Assembly (NCBI GenBank): GCA_026386955.1
Contig: JAPLMQ010000084.1
Coordinates: 1 to 39,644, forward strand
DNA: 39,644 bases
Direction of reading: 5' to 3'
Source: Planctomycetota bacterium
Lineage (GTDB): Bacteria > Planctomycetota > Phycisphaerae > Phycisphaerales > Phycisphaeraceae
The first letter of the stretch is position 1. Each line of letters begins with the position of its first letter. The notes beneath the pieces are model-generated. The model was not told the DNA's origin. It saw only the letters and a program-made list of their open reading frames with translations, and ran no database searches. Made by a program: the position numbers and the translations under genes. Of this stretch, positions 22,480 through 30,995 are shown in pieces.

Positions 22480-23001
22480 ATGACCCTCAGCACCGTACGC
22501 AACACCGCAACCCGTTCCGCCGACGCCGTCGCGCCCTCGCGCCGCGAGAAGCCGAAGCGCCAGTTCGTCTGCTTCGTCCTCGCCGGGCAGGAGTTGGCGC
22601 TCCCGATCATGAGCGTGCAGCAGATCGACCGCCCGATCCCGATCCGCCCCATCGCCTCGGCCCCCGCGCTGATCCTCGGCGGGGTGCAGGTCCGCGGCCG
22701 AACGATCCCCGTGCTCGACCTCGCCCGCCGGCTTGGCCTCACCGGCGGCGTCGCCAGCGAAGACCAGCGCATGCTCATCCTCGAAGTCGCCGGCCGTCCG
22801 ATGGCGGTGACCATCGACCGCCTGTCGGAGATCCTGCCCACCGAAGGCGAAGTCGTCGAGGCGACCGAGCCCTCGCGGCTGGCAGTCGACCCCTACTGCG
22901 TCGGCGGCGTGCTCCGTGTGAAGGGGCGATCGCTCCTGCTGGTCGACCCGAGCCATCTGATGGACGCGGCGGACATCGATCGCCTGGTGATCCCGTGCTG
23001 A
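22480..23001 (+). CDS. cheW: CheW-like coupling protein
   Basis: A 173-residue CheW-domain protein. A basic N-terminal extension of about 25 residues is followed by the standard fold: QFVCFVLAGQELALPIMSVQ, IPIRPIASAPALILGGVQVR, GRTIPVLDLARRLGL, QRMLILEVAGRPMAVTIDRL then SEILPTE, and GGVLRVKGRSLLLVDPSHLM. CheW links chemoreceptors to the CheA kinase. No cheA, mcp or flagellar gene is present in the window, so this is an orphan coupling protein; it could also serve a non-motility pathway. GGGAGAG precedes the ATG at a suitable distance. Confidence 0.9.
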   Translation: MTLSTVRNTATRSADAVAPSRREKPKRQFVCFVLAGQELALPIMSVQQIDRPIPIRPIASAPALILGGVQVRGRTIPVLDLARRLGLTGGVASEDQRMLILEVAGRPMAVTIDRLSEILPTEGEVVEATEPSRLAVDPYCVGGVLRVKGRSLLLVDPSHLMDAADIDRLVIPC

Positions 23002-23046
23002 CCTCGCGAGACGCGATGGCGCCGGCCAGCGCGCTCGACACCGACC

Positions 23047-23089
23047 CAACAAAAATCGAGGCCGGGGATCAGGTTCCCGCGGCCTCGAT
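23047..23089 (-). terminator. Minus-strand terminator
   Basis: On the minus strand, ATCGAGGCC ... GGCCTCGAT form a 9-bp stem with an inner GGGA/TCCC pairing, followed by TTTTTGTTGG. It would end a minus-strand transcript coming from about 23500 or from the GT4 gene at 23877. Confidence 0.65.
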
Positions 23090-23201
23090 GCTGTGGTGGA
23101 ATCGATCTGTGAAACCGATGGCCGGGGCGGGGTCGAGTTCGACCCGATCGAGCTCCCTCTTCCCTCGATCGCTCAGCTTCCCGCGAAGCCCTGAGCTCCA
23201 A

Positions 23202-23229
23202 CCCCAACCCCAACCCCGGCACGGCCCCC
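23202..23229 (-). other. G-quadruplex-type motif on the minus strand
   Basis: Four runs of at least four G occur on the minus strand (plus-strand C-runs at 23202-23205, 23208-23211, 23214-23217 and 23225-23229), the last three separated only by TT. This satisfies the usual quadruplex pattern. It lies in the proposed 3' region of the small minus-strand gene. Effect unknown. Confidence 0.5.
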
Positions 23230-23289
23230 GGAATTCCCCGGAAGCTCCCCGCGCAAAGCCCCTCCCCTCCTCCCCAAACTCGGGCGACG

Positions 23290-23502
23290 TCATCCCTTGA
23301 CCCGACCGCGGCGGCCGAAGCGCGTGCGCCCCGACTGCCCGAAGAAGTGACTGTGCAACGCGCGCCCGGCCCATGACTGGTGCCCGGCGGCGAAAGCCTG
23401 CATGGACGCGTTCTGCCCCGGCTGCTGCCCCGCGCGGCCGGAGCGCGGGAAGCCGGTGAACCGAGACGTTGCGGTCAGAGACGAGCCAGTCAATCCGGGC
23501 AT
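23290..23502 (-). CDS. Possible small basic protein, 70 aa
   Basis: An open frame begins at ATG 23502 with GAGAGG 6 bases upstream, a better ribosome site than most genes here. The product is basic and Gly/Ser/Arg-rich (MPGLTGSSLTATSRFTGFPR; HSHFFGQSGRTRFGRRGR near the end). No family is recognised. A minus-strand terminator lies 200 bases downstream, supporting transcription in this direction. Composition is biased, so a chance open frame cannot be excluded. Confidence 0.3.
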   Translation of the reverse strand: MPGLTGSSLTATSRFTGFPRSGRAGQQPGQNASMQAFAAGHQSWAGRALHSHFFGQSGRTRFGRRGRVKG

Positions 23503-23876
23503 GGTGAACCTCTCAAAAAGGTGTCAGACGCTCGACCATCCACGCTGCTTCGACACCGTGCGAAAGGAACCCTGTCGCAAGGCAATCACCCCTGCCCCTC
23601 TCGAGGCCCGCGGGTGCTTTGATCAACGCGAAATGCCAGGTCAGCCCGAGACGAATATGCCCCCAACCCCCGAAAGGTCCACGGAAGAGCGCGACGGAAA
23701 CCGCGGAAGAAACTGTGTATGAAACCGAGAAATGCCGGACTTCGAATCGATCCTAAGCCGTGCCCAAGCTCCGCCCAAGCACAATTCAAGTCACTGCAAA
23801 ACACGTGCCGCATGTCAGCGCAACACCCCACCGCCCCTGCGGGCCTTGAAAAACGGGCAGGCTCGACTTATCGGGT
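23503..23876. other. Gene-poor stretch before the GT4 gene
   Basis: No convincing gene. A plus-strand frame at 23402-23722 lacks a ribosome site and has a biased composition. It is less GC-rich than its surroundings in places. No hairpin or promoter was recognised. Confidence 0.35.
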
Positions 23877-24977
23877 TCAACGATTTTTTTCGGCTGCTGC
23901 GCGGCGCAACAAGTCGATGGTCTGCTGCGCGGTTTCCGACCAGCTCGTCAGCGGGCGGGTCAGCGCCTTCACGGGCGGGCGCGCGAGCGCCGCGAGGAAC
24001 TCCTCGGGCTTCTCAAAGTCGATCTGGCATTCCGCCGGAACGCCGATCTCGTCGAAGACCGCGAGCCGCGACGCGATGATCCGCTTCCCGAACCCCACCG
24101 CTTCGACCACCGGCAACCCGAAGCCCTCGAAGCGCGTCGGGAAGACGACGGTATCGGCCGCCGCGTAGAGCGAGCAGACCCGCGTGTAGGGCGTGAACCC
24201 TTCGTGGACCAGGTCGCCCGCGATGCCCAGTTCCGCCGCCAGCGTCTGGAGCTTCGGCCAAAGGTCTGTCTGCCGCCCGCTGAGCACCAGCTTGTGCGGC
24301 AGCTTGCCTTGCTTCTTGAGCGCCGCCACGCAGCGGAACAGCCGGTCGTGCCCCTTGTGGGGCTGCGTCGCCGCGGGGTAGTAGAGGAACGGGCGGGGGA
24401 TCGCCTCGTCGGGCTTCACGCCGGCGACGTCGGGGAGCGTGGCGCCCAGGTGGGTCACGGATATCTTCGCGGGATCGACGCCGCAGCGGTCGACGAGGGT
24501 CTGCGCGGTAAAGGCGGAAATGGCGATCAGCCGGCTGGCCTTGCGGAGGCTGAAGGGGTAAATCGCCGGGCGAAACAGCCGATCAAAGAGGGCGAAGTTC
24601 TCGGGATAGAAGAGGTGCTGCAGGTCCATGACGGCGAGGACCGCCGGGGCCTCGACGCGCTTGGGGTAGATCGACTGCTGGGGGAAGAGCACGGCGTCGG
24701 GCTTGAGGGCCGCGAGGGCCCGCTCGACCGTGCGGTCGCGCCAAGGCGTGAAGGCCTCGAGCATCCGGGCCGCGATGGTCTGGCGGTCGGAGCGGTCGAT
24801 GACGCACTGCTCGAGCCCGTCGACCCGGCAGGCCTGGGCGTTGTCGCGGAAGACCAACAGGACGACCTCGTCGCTCCCCCTGCAGGCGACGAGATGGCGG
24901 GTGAGCTGGCGAAGATAAGTCTCGGCCCCGCCGATCAGGCCCGGGCGGAAGTTCAGGAGTGAGATGACGAATTTCAA
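23877..24977 (-). CDS. Family 4 glycosyltransferase
   Basis: A 366-residue GT-B fold enzyme. The N-terminal domain begins FVISLLNFRPGLIGGAETYL then RQLTRHL, with the glycine-rich acceptor-side loop. The C-terminal donor domain has FLYYPAATQPHKGHDRLF (the usual P..R/HKG..L motif), HEGFTPYTRVCSLYAAADTV and the EX7E-like FPTRFEGFGLPVVEAVGFGK, which binds the nucleotide-sugar. It probably transfers a hexose, such as mannose, to a cell-surface glycan. A TATAAT box on the minus strand at 25056-25051 lies upstream; the gene is divergent from nuoA. It follows no other sugar gene directly. Confidence 0.92.
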   Translation of the reverse strand: MKFVISLLNFRPGLIGGAETYLRQLTRHLVACRGSDEVVLLVFRDNAQACRVDGLEQCVIDRSDRQTIAARMLEAFTPWRDRTVERALAALKPDAVLFPQQSIYPKRVEAPAVLAVMDLQHLFYPENFALFDRLFRPAIYPFSLRKASRLIAISAFTAQTLVDRCGVDPAKISVTHLGATLPDVAGVKPDEAIPRPFLYYPAATQPHKGHDRLFRCVAALKKQGKLPHKLVLSGRQTDLWPKLQTLAAELGIAGDLVHEGFTPYTRVCSLYAAADTVVFPTRFEGFGLPVVEAVGFGKRIIASRLAVFDEIGVPAECQIDFEKPEEFLAALARPPVKALTRPLTSWSETAQQTIDLLRRAAAEKNR

Positions 24978-25050
24978 CGCGGAGTCCGTGAGCGAAAGGG
25001 ATGGGCCCGTCGGAGCCTCCGGGCAAGGGGGCTCCTTTCAAGTGGAGGGC

Positions 25051-25056
25051 ATTATA
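25051..25056 (-). promoter_or_regulatory. Possible -10 box (TATAAT) for the GT4 gene
   Basis: Read on the minus strand, CTCTATAATGCC contains a consensus TATAAT 73 bases before the start at 24977. No clear -35 partner. Confidence 0.4.
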
Positions 25057-25112
25057 GAGACGACATCAGTGATGCGCGGACGCTCACGGCCGTCTTCATA
25101 CCTTTCAATCCC

Positions 25113-25140
25113 TTGAGTTCACCGTCCGGGCGACTATGAT
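25113..25140 (+). promoter_or_regulatory. Sigma-70-type promoter of nuoA
   Basis: TTGAGT (25113-25118), a 16-base spacer, then TATGAT (25135-25140), ending 24 bases before the TTG start at 25165. This is one of the two best promoter matches in the window. The leader would be very short. Confidence 0.55.
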
Positions 25141-25164
25141 GGCTTCGCCCCCTGGAGTCCGGCC

Positions 25165-25641
25165 TTGGAACAACTTCTTTCGCTCTCGATCTTCCTCGCC
25201 TTCGGGCTAGGGTTCGTGTTCTTCAGCCTGATCGTCGGCAGGCTTGTGCGCCCCAGCCTCCCCGGGCGGGAGAAGAACTCGGTCTACGAGTGCGGCGAGC
25301 CGACCATCGGCTCGAGTTGGGTGCAGTTCGACCTCCGCTTCTACATCGTCGCGCTCTTCTATTTGGTCTTCGACGTCGAGGTCGCCCTGATCTACCCCTG
25401 GGCGGTGATCTTCCGCGACTTCCCCACCGAGGCGGTGATCCTCGGGGCGCCCTTTGTCGGCCTGATCATCGTCGGCTTCGCCTACGAGTGGCAGACCGGC
25501 AGCCTCGACTGGGTCCGCAGCGCGGTCAACACCTCGTTGCGGGCCACCCGCGACAACAGCATGGCCCATCTCGCTCGCCGCGACCCCGAGATCCTCCAGG
25601 ACCAACGGGCCCGCGCCGGGGCCGACACCGGCCAGAGCTGA
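25165..25641 (+). CDS. nuoA: NADH-quinone oxidoreductase subunit A
   Basis: A 158-residue NuoA with three membrane helices: LSLSIFLAFGLGFVFFSLIV, FYIVALFYLVFDVEVALIYP and AVILGAPFVGLIIVGFAYEW. The conserved loop SVYECGEPTIGSSWVQFDLR and the FDVEV motif are present. NuoA is part of the membrane arm of complex I at the Q site. The start is TTG, with GGAG upstream. Its C-terminus is extended by about 30 hydrophilic residues. The usual neighbours nuoB-N are absent: the next gene is adenylate kinase. It is therefore a detached nuoA; the rest of complex I would be elsewhere. Confidence 0.93.
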   Translation: MEQLLSLSIFLAFGLGFVFFSLIVGRLVRPSLPGREKNSVYECGEPTIGSSWVQFDLRFYIVALFYLVFDVEVALIYPWAVIFRDFPTEAVILGAPFVGLIIVGFAYEWQTGSLDWVRSAVNTSLRATRDNSMAHLARRDPEILQDQRARAGADTGQS

Positions 25642-25734
25642 CCGTCCACCCTGCGCGTCGGGTTCCGCGGGGCGGCGCGGAACCTTGGCCGTGGGCTTCC
25701 CTCCTCCTCGCATCCCGCCGCAAAGGCCCTCCCG

Positions 25735-26355
25735 ATGTCCACCCGATACAAGTGCGTCCTCCTCTTCGGAGCCCCCGGCTCGGGCAAGGGAACGCAGGGC
25801 AAGATCGTCGGGAACATCCCCGGCTTCTTCCACTTCGCGTGCGGCGACGTCTTCCGCGCCATCGACATCCACAGCGAGCTGGGCAAGATCTTCTGCGAAT
25901 ACAGCTCCCGCGGCGAGCTCGTGCCCGACGACGTGACCGTCCGCATGTGGGCCGAGAACCTCAAGGCCCGCGCCACCATCGGCTTCTACAAGCCCAAGAG
26001 CGACCTGCTCATCCTCGACGGCATCCCGCGCACGGTCACCCAGGCCCGCATCATGGAGGAGCACATCGACGTGCTCAAGGTCGTCCACCTGATCTGCCGC
26101 GACCAGGAGGCGATGTTCCAGCGCCTCCGCCGCCGGGCCCTCAAGGAAAACCGCCTCGACGACGTCGATGAGAAGGTGATCCGCAAGCGCTGGGCCGTCT
26201 ACGAGAAGGAGACCTATCCCGTCCTGGGCTATTACCCCAAGGACAAGATCGTGGAAGTCAACTCCCTCGCGTCGCCCGCCCGCGTGCTCGACGACATCCT
26301 GCGCGTGATCGTCCCCGCCCAGGAACACCACTTCGCGGGGCTCTCCCCGGAGTGA
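25735..26355 (+). CDS. adk: Adenylate kinase (short-LID form)
   Basis: A 206-residue nucleoside monophosphate kinase, ATP + AMP = 2 ADP. The P-loop reads LLFGAPGSGKGTQGK. The AMP-binding part has FHFACGDVFRA (family form SxGDmlR) and LLILDGIPRTVTQA (DGfPRt). The LID segment is short, without zinc Cys: RRRALKENRLDDVDEKVIRK then RWAVYEKET, matching the RxDD...R..Y pattern. Cytoplasmic. Substrate preference (AMP versus UMP/CMP) cannot be read with certainty, since Ala replaces the usual Ser/Thr in the AMP motif. It is 93 bases after nuoA and is followed by a family-type terminator. Confidence 0.9.
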   Translation: MSTRYKCVLLFGAPGSGKGTQGKIVGNIPGFFHFACGDVFRAIDIHSELGKIFCEYSSRGELVPDDVTVRMWAENLKARATIGFYKPKSDLLILDGIPRTVTQARIMEEHIDVLKVVHLICRDQEAMFQRLRRRALKENRLDDVDEKVIRKRWAVYEKETYPVLGYYPKDKIVEVNSLASPARVLDDILRVIVPAQEHHFAGLSPE

Positions 26356-26395
26356 TCGCGTCCTGCGCTCAACGACACAACGATTGCACGAACCC

Positions 26396-26432
26396 CAAAG
26401 CCCAGGTGCCGTGTGCCTGGGCTTTTCGTTTG
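26396..26432 (+). terminator. Rho-independent terminator after adk
   Basis: AAAGCCCAGG-TGCCGTGTG-CCTGGGCTTT is followed by TCGTTTG. The stem and flanks (CCCCAAAGCCCAGG) match the terminators at 2712 and 33314 with small changes that mostly keep pairing (T/G and G/T wobbles inside). Confidence 0.85.
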
Positions 26433-26452
26433 TCCGCTCACCGCGCCGCTGA

Positions 26453-27328
26453 TCACTCCGCGACGAAGAACGGCTGCGTCCACGCGAAGCGCTCGCCCGC
26501 GCCCCAGCACTCGAACCGCACGTACCCCGCCGACGCCGGCACTTCGACTTCCAACACCGAGGCGTCCGCCTTCGCCAGCCGCTTGCCGGTCTTCTGGTAG
26601 ACGACAATCCGCTGGGCCTCCTTGGCCTCGACGCGGACGCGCGTGCCCTCGACGCTGATGCGGTCGATGCCCACGCCCGTCGAGGCGTAGAACCGCCCCT
26701 TCCTCAGTGCGTCGACCACGCCCGCGACGCTGCGATCCGTCACGTAGGCGACGTTCCAGCCCAGCGCGAGGTCCTGCTCGGGGTCGTGCATGTCGTCGTT
26801 GGCGAAGCCCCAGATCCGCCGGCCGCGGGCGAGCTGCATGTCCCACTTGCCCAGCGCGTAGGGCGAGCCGTCGAGCCGGGCGATCACGCCGTTGAAGATC
26901 TCCATCCCGGTGTAGCCCACCCACTCGGCGAGCTGCGACGCGGTGCAGTGGTCGAAATGGGCGTGCCAGTTGGGGTGGTTGACGATGGCGAACCCGCGCG
27001 AGGCGTTGACGGCGTTGATGATCTCCTGCCGGAGCGGGACGGGGGCGACGAGGCGGTCGCCGTCGACGTGCAGGAGGTGCGGCCCGCCGGCGGTGACCTC
27101 GTTGCCGGGGATGAGGACGAGCCCCTTGGCGTCGAGCTTCGCGTAGTCGGCGGGCGAGGTGAAGATGTCGTGGTCGGAGAGCATGAGGAAGGCGTAGCCG
27201 AGGCGCGCGTAGTGGTCGATCACCACCTGCGGGTCGGCCCGCCCGTCGCTGCGGGTCGTGTGGGTGTGGAGGTTGCCGCGCAGCCATTGCCCGCCGGCGA
27301 GGTTTTCGTAGGGGTGGTCGAGCCGCAT
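26453..27328 (-). CDS. PHP-domain metallohydrolase (CehA/McbA-like)
   Basis: A 291-residue protein with the PHP metal-site motifs in order: GNLHTHTTRSDG, MLSDHDIF, LIPGNEV, IVNHPNW and FANDDMHD near residue 185. They would bind two or three metals and hydrolyse a phosphoester or carboxylic ester. The C-terminal 80 residues (STGVGIDRISVEGTRVRVEA; SAGYVRFECWGAGERFAWTQ) form the extra beta domain typical of CehA/McbA-type proteins. There is no signal peptide, so it is probably cytoplasmic. The substrate is unknown. It lies 77 bases downstream of the large c-di-GMP gene on the same strand. Confidence 0.87.
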   Translation of the reverse strand: MRLDHPYENLAGGQWLRGNLHTHTTRSDGRADPQVVIDHYARLGYAFLMLSDHDIFTSPADYAKLDAKGLVLIPGNEVTAGGPHLLHVDGDRLVAPVPLRQEIINAVNASRGFAIVNHPNWHAHFDHCTASQLAEWVGYTGMEIFNGVIARLDGSPYALGKWDMQLARGRRIWGFANDDMHDPEQDLALGWNVAYVTDRSVAGVVDALRKGRFYASTGVGIDRISVEGTRVRVEAKEAQRIVVYQKTGKRLAKADASVLEVEVPASAGYVRFECWGAGERFAWTQPFFVAE

Positions 27329-27404
27329 GGGAAATGCTCCGGAGAGGGGAGGAGCAGGTTACCACGCGAGGAAAGGATTGGTGGGCGAACCGCGCCGGGC
27401 GCCC

Positions 27405-30400
27405 TCACCCGCCTCGCGGCGGCGGGCGGTACTTCTGCAGCTCCTCGGCCGGCATCGGGCGGCCGAAGTAGTAGCCTTGGGCGAGCTGGCAATCCAGCGA
27501 CTGCAGCATCGTCATCTGCTCGACCGTCTCGACGCCCTCCGCCACCACGCGGATGCGCAGGTTTCCCGCGAGCGTGACGATCGCATTGACCAGCGCGGCG
27601 TAGTCGTGCCCGCGGCTGAGGTTCGTCACGAACGAGCGGTCGATCTTGATCGTGTCGATCGCGAACTGGTGGAGGCACGAGAGCGAGGAATAGCCCGTGC
27701 CGAAGTCGTCGAGATCGAGCTTGAAGCCCTGCTGGCGCAGCTCGCGGAGCAGGGCCGCGGCGGCCTGCGTGTCGCGCATCACCGTGCTCTCGGTGATCTC
27801 GAGGTGGACCACGCCGGGGTCGACGCCCGCGGCCGAGGCCAGCGCTCCGATGCGGTCGACGATGCCGGGCGTGAGCAACTGCATGCGCGAGAGGTTGACG
27901 CTCACGCTGGGGATCGGGATCGCGCCGGGGTGGCGCTGCCAGAGCGCCATCTGGGCCAGGGCGGCGCGCAGGACCCATTCGCCCAGCGGGACGATGACGC
28001 CCGACTCCTCGGCGATGGGGATGAACTCGCCGGGCGAGATCATCCCGCGCGTCGGATGCCGCCAGCGGACCAGCGCCTCGACCGACTCGATCAGCCCCGT
28101 CTCGAGCGAGACGATCGGCTGGTAGTGCAGGATGAACTGCTCGCTCTCGACGGCGTGGCGCAGCTCGCTCTCGATGTCCATCCGCCGGCGGACGCCCTCG
28201 CGCATCCGCGCGTCGAACAGCGCGACGCGCCCCTTCCCCGCCAGCTTGGCCTCGTACATCGCCGTGTCGGCGTCGCGCAGGACCTCCTCGGCCCGCTGGT
28301 AGCCCCCGTCGGCGGTCACCACCCCGATGCTCGCCGTGCTGACGATCCTCATCTCGCCGATCTCGTAGGGCTCCGCCAGGGCGTCGAGCAGGCGCTCGGC
28401 GATCTTCATCGCCTCGCCCGTCCCCTCGCCCCCCTCCCCGGCCTCGATGGAGTCGAGCAGGATCACGAACTCGTCGCCGCCCAGGCGGGCCGCGGTGTGC
28501 CCCTCGACCACGCGGCTGACCGAGTCGGCCACGCGGATGTGCGTGCGCAGCCGCTGGGCGATCTTGATCAGGAGTTGGTCGCCGGCGTCGTGCCCGAGGC
28601 TGTCGTTGACGATCTTGAAGCGGTCGAAGTCGAGGAACATGACGATGAACTTGCGCTCGGGCCAGCGCTGGTGGCGGAAGATCGCCTGCTGGAGCCGGTC
28701 GAGCAGGAGGGCGCGGTTGGGCAGGGCCGTGAGGCGGTCGAGCCGGGCGGCGCGCTCGAGCTCCTGCTCCATCGCCTTGCGCGCGGTGATGTCCTCCTTG
28801 ACGGCGACGTAGTGCGTGACCCGCCCCTCCTCGTCGGTGAGGGGGGAGATGATCGCCAGCTCCCAGTAGTGCTCGCCGTTCTTGCGCCGGTTCTGGAACT
28901 CGCCGCGCCACTCGCGCCCGCTGCGGAGGGTGTCCCACATCTCGCGGAAGGTGGCCGCGGGGGTGAGCCCGGACTTGAGGATGCGCGGGTTCTCGCCCAT
29001 CACCTCGAAGGACTCGTAGCCGGTGACGCGGGAGAAGGCCTTGTTGACGAAGGTGATCTGACCCGTGAGGTCGGTGATGACCACGGGGGAGGACTCCTGC
29101 TCCACGGCCTGGGAGAGCTGGCGCGCGGTTGCCTGCGCCTCGCGCCGGGCGGTGACGTCGAGCGAGAAGCCCAGGATGCGCTCGACGCGCCCGTCGGCCC
29201 CGCGCAGGGCGAGCTTGCGCGTGAAGACCCAGATGCGCCGGTTCCTGTGCAGCGCCGGCTCCTCGCGCTCGATCATCTCGACCTCGCCCGAGAGCAGCCG
29301 CATGTCGTCGACGCGGTTGGAGTCGGCCTGGTCGGGTGGGAGCAGCTCCGCGTCGGTCGCGCCGATGATCTGTTCGAGCGGCTGCCCGATCGCCTCGCAG
29401 GCGGCGGCGTTGGCGGTGAGGTACTCGCCGTTGCGCCCCTTGAGCGTCGCGTAGCCCGGGAGGCCGTTGAGCAGCACCTTCATGTCGCGCGACTGCGCGT
29501 CGGCCAGGCTCCGATGGGCCTCGAGCTCGGCGTTGAGCTGCTCAAGCCGGGCGGTGCGCTGGCGGACCTCGCTCTCCATCTCCCGGCAGGCCTCCTCGAT
29601 CTGCCCCGCCATGCGGTTGAACGTGCTCCCCAGCAGCCCGAACTCGTCGCCCGGCTGGACGCGCACGCGGTGGTCCCACCGCCCCGCGCCGAACTCCCGC
29701 GCGCCCTGCGTCAGCCGGCGGATCGGCGCGAGCATCCGGTGGGCCGCGAGCCAGGTGAGCAGCCCCGCGAGCGCCGCGGCGCCCACGCCCATCCAGACCG
29801 CGGCCCGCATCACGCCCGCCCCCGGCGCCAGGGCCGCGCCCATGTCCATCTGCACCACCACCGTCCACCCGTTCGCCATCTTCAACGACTGCGAAATCCA
29901 CGACCGCCCCGAGGCGTCGGCGAACTCCAGCCGCCCGTCGATCCCGCGCAGCGCCTGCCGCACGGGCGGGTGGTCGCTCCAGTCCTGCAGCTCCGGCCCC
30001 GTCACCGAACTGGGGTGGGCCAGCACGCGCCCCTCCTGGTCGACGACCCACATGAGCAGCGCGGGGTCTGGGTTCAGGTCGCCCAGCGTGCGCGTCACGG
30101 TGGCCAGCTCCGTCACCGCCGAGAGGACGCCGACGGGTTTGCCGTCGGGCCCGCGGATGGGGGTGGAGTAGTTCAGCGCCGGGCGGCCGGTGGTCTTGGT
30201 GACCAGCACCTCGCGGAAGAGGTCCTCGCCCGACATGCAGGCCTTGAACCAGCGGCGGTCGGAGTAGTCGACCGGCGCGGGGCCGTCGGTGCGCACGATG
30301 CTCTTGCCGTCGGGCCCCGTGGTCCGCACGATGTCGATGCGGTTGTAGCTGCGCTTCATCTGCTCGACGACCGGCCGCTGCTCCTCGGCCTTCATGCCGA

Positions 30401-30848
30401 CGATGTCGGGCTGCCCGCGCGTGTTCTGCAAGGCGAGCGCGAAATATCGGTCCCACTGCTGGATGGCTGCAGCGCAACTGTGCGTGGCGCTCTCGAGGCG
30501 GATGTGGGCCGCGTCGCGCAAAACCGAGGCCGAGAGATAGCCCAGCCCGAGCACCACGGCGAGGATCACCGGGCAGACGCAGAGCAAGATGCAGACAACC
30601 ATCCGCGTGCGAACGCCCAGAAACCGCCGCCCGGGCTCCGGCAGCGAGGGAACGCGGCGCGGATCGCCCGGCGGCTCGTTGTGAGTGTCCGCTAACGCAG
30701 TGGATGACGAACGGTCCTGCAAGCGATGCTCCCTGGTCGAGCCCGCGAGGGATTCTTCGCGCCCCGGCGAACGGCCCGCGATCGAGAGGCTGAGCCAAGC
30801 CAATGAATTCAATCCTACCCGGGTCTTTTCGGCAAGCCCGAGCCCCAC
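27405..30848 (-). CDS. Membrane sensor diguanylate cyclase / phosphodiesterase (PDC-HAMP-PAS-PAS-GGDEF-EAL)
   Basis: The 1147-residue chain contains: helix 1 (83-108), a periplasmic PDC/dCache-like sensor (about 109-345), helix 2 (346-372), HAMP (373-425), two PAS domains (about 450-570 and 575-690), GGDEF (about 700-875) and EAL (890-1140). RLGGDEFVIL (788-797) is intact. EAL residues are complete: EALVRWRHP, SVNLSRMQ, LEITEST, LDLDDFGTGYSSL, IKIDRSF, VVAEGVE and QLAQGYYFGR. So it may both make and break c-di-GMP. Just before GGDEF the usual RVAD-SV is separated from ARLGGDEF by about nine extra residues (SRVVEGHTA), which displaces the inhibitory I-site. The start (GTG 30848) is uncertain: ATG 30602 would begin at helix 1. 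It would set c-di-GMP in answer to a periplasmic ligand. Confidence 0.93.
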   Translation of the reverse strand: MGLGLAEKTRVGLNSLAWLSLSIAGRSPGREESLAGSTREHRLQDRSSSTALADTHNEPPGDPRRVPSLPEPGRRFLGVRTRMVVCILLCVCPVILAVVLGLGYLSASVLRDAAHIRLESATHSCAAAIQQWDRYFALALQNTRGQPDIVGMKAEEQRPVVEQMKRSYNRIDIVRTTGPDGKSIVRTDGPAPVDYSDRRWFKACMSGEDLFREVLVTKTTGRPALNYSTPIRGPDGKPVGVLSAVTELATVTRTLGDLNPDPALLMWVVDQEGRVLAHPSSVTGPELQDWSDHPPVRQALRGIDGRLEFADASGRSWISQSLKMANGWTVVVQMDMGAALAPGAGVMRAAVWMGVGAAALAGLLTWLAAHRMLAPIRRLTQGAREFGAGRWDHRVRVQPGDEFGLLGSTFNRMAGQIEEACREMESEVRQRTARLEQLNAELEAHRSLADAQSRDMKVLLNGLPGYATLKGRNGEYLTANAAACEAIGQPLEQIIGATDAELLPPDQADSNRVDDMRLLSGEVEMIEREEPALHRNRRIWVFTRKLALRGADGRVERILGFSLDVTARREAQATARQLSQAVEQESSPVVITDLTGQITFVNKAFSRVTGYESFEVMGENPRILKSGLTPAATFREMWDTLRSGREWRGEFQNRRKNGEHYWELAIISPLTDEEGRVTHYVAVKEDITARKAMEQELERAARLDRLTALPNRALLLDRLQQAIFRHQRWPERKFIVMFLDFDRFKIVNDSLGHDAGDQLLIKIAQRLRTHIRVADSVSRVVEGHTAARLGGDEFVILLDSIEAGEGGEGTGEAMKIAERLLDALAEPYEIGEMRIVSTASIGVVTADGGYQRAEEVLRDADTAMYEAKLAGKGRVALFDARMREGVRRRMDIESELRHAVESEQFILHYQPIVSLETGLIESVEALVRWRHPTRGMISPGEFIPIAEESGVIVPLGEWVLRAALAQMALWQRHPGAIPIPSVSVNLSRMQLLTPGIVDRIGALASAAGVDPGVVHLEITESTVMRDTQAAAALLRELRQQGFKLDLDDFGTGYSSLSCLHQFAIDTIKIDRSFVTNLSRGHDYAALVNAIVTLAGNLRIRVVAEGVETVEQMTMLQSLDCQLAQGYYFGRPMPAEELQKYRPPPRGG

Positions 30849-30957
30849 ATTTATCGACGCCCACCGGTTTCACGCAGACTTCGCTTGTTCCATAGCGAGA
30901 TGCCCCCGACCCCGCAGCAGGATCACGAAACCGACTCCCACCAGCCCCGTCCGGACC

Positions 30958-30963
30958 TACAAT
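30958..30963 (+). promoter_or_regulatory. Possible -10 box (TACAAT) for the PAC2 gene
   Basis: TACAAT lies 33 bases before the ATG at 30996. No clear -35 box. The c-di-GMP gene starts on the other strand 110 bases to the left. Confidence 0.35.
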
Positions 30964-30995
30964 CACCGGCAAAGCCTCCCCGCGAGAATCGACCG

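Noticed and set aside
23230..23290. GGGGTT-type runs as a telomere-like repeat
   Set aside because: Only three short units are present; reported as a quadruplex motif instead, not as a repeat array.
23402..23722. Plus-strand open frame with several Cys (PGCC, RCQT, RCFD)
   Set aside because: No ribosome site, biased composition, and it overlaps the better-supported minus-strand frame. The Cys pattern could suggest a metal site but is irregular.
27327..30695. Very long plus-strand open frame opposite the c-di-GMP gene
   Set aside because: It is the antisense shadow of a gene with clear GGDEF/EAL motifs; its translation is Arg/Ala/Gly/Pro/Asp-biased and has no domain.
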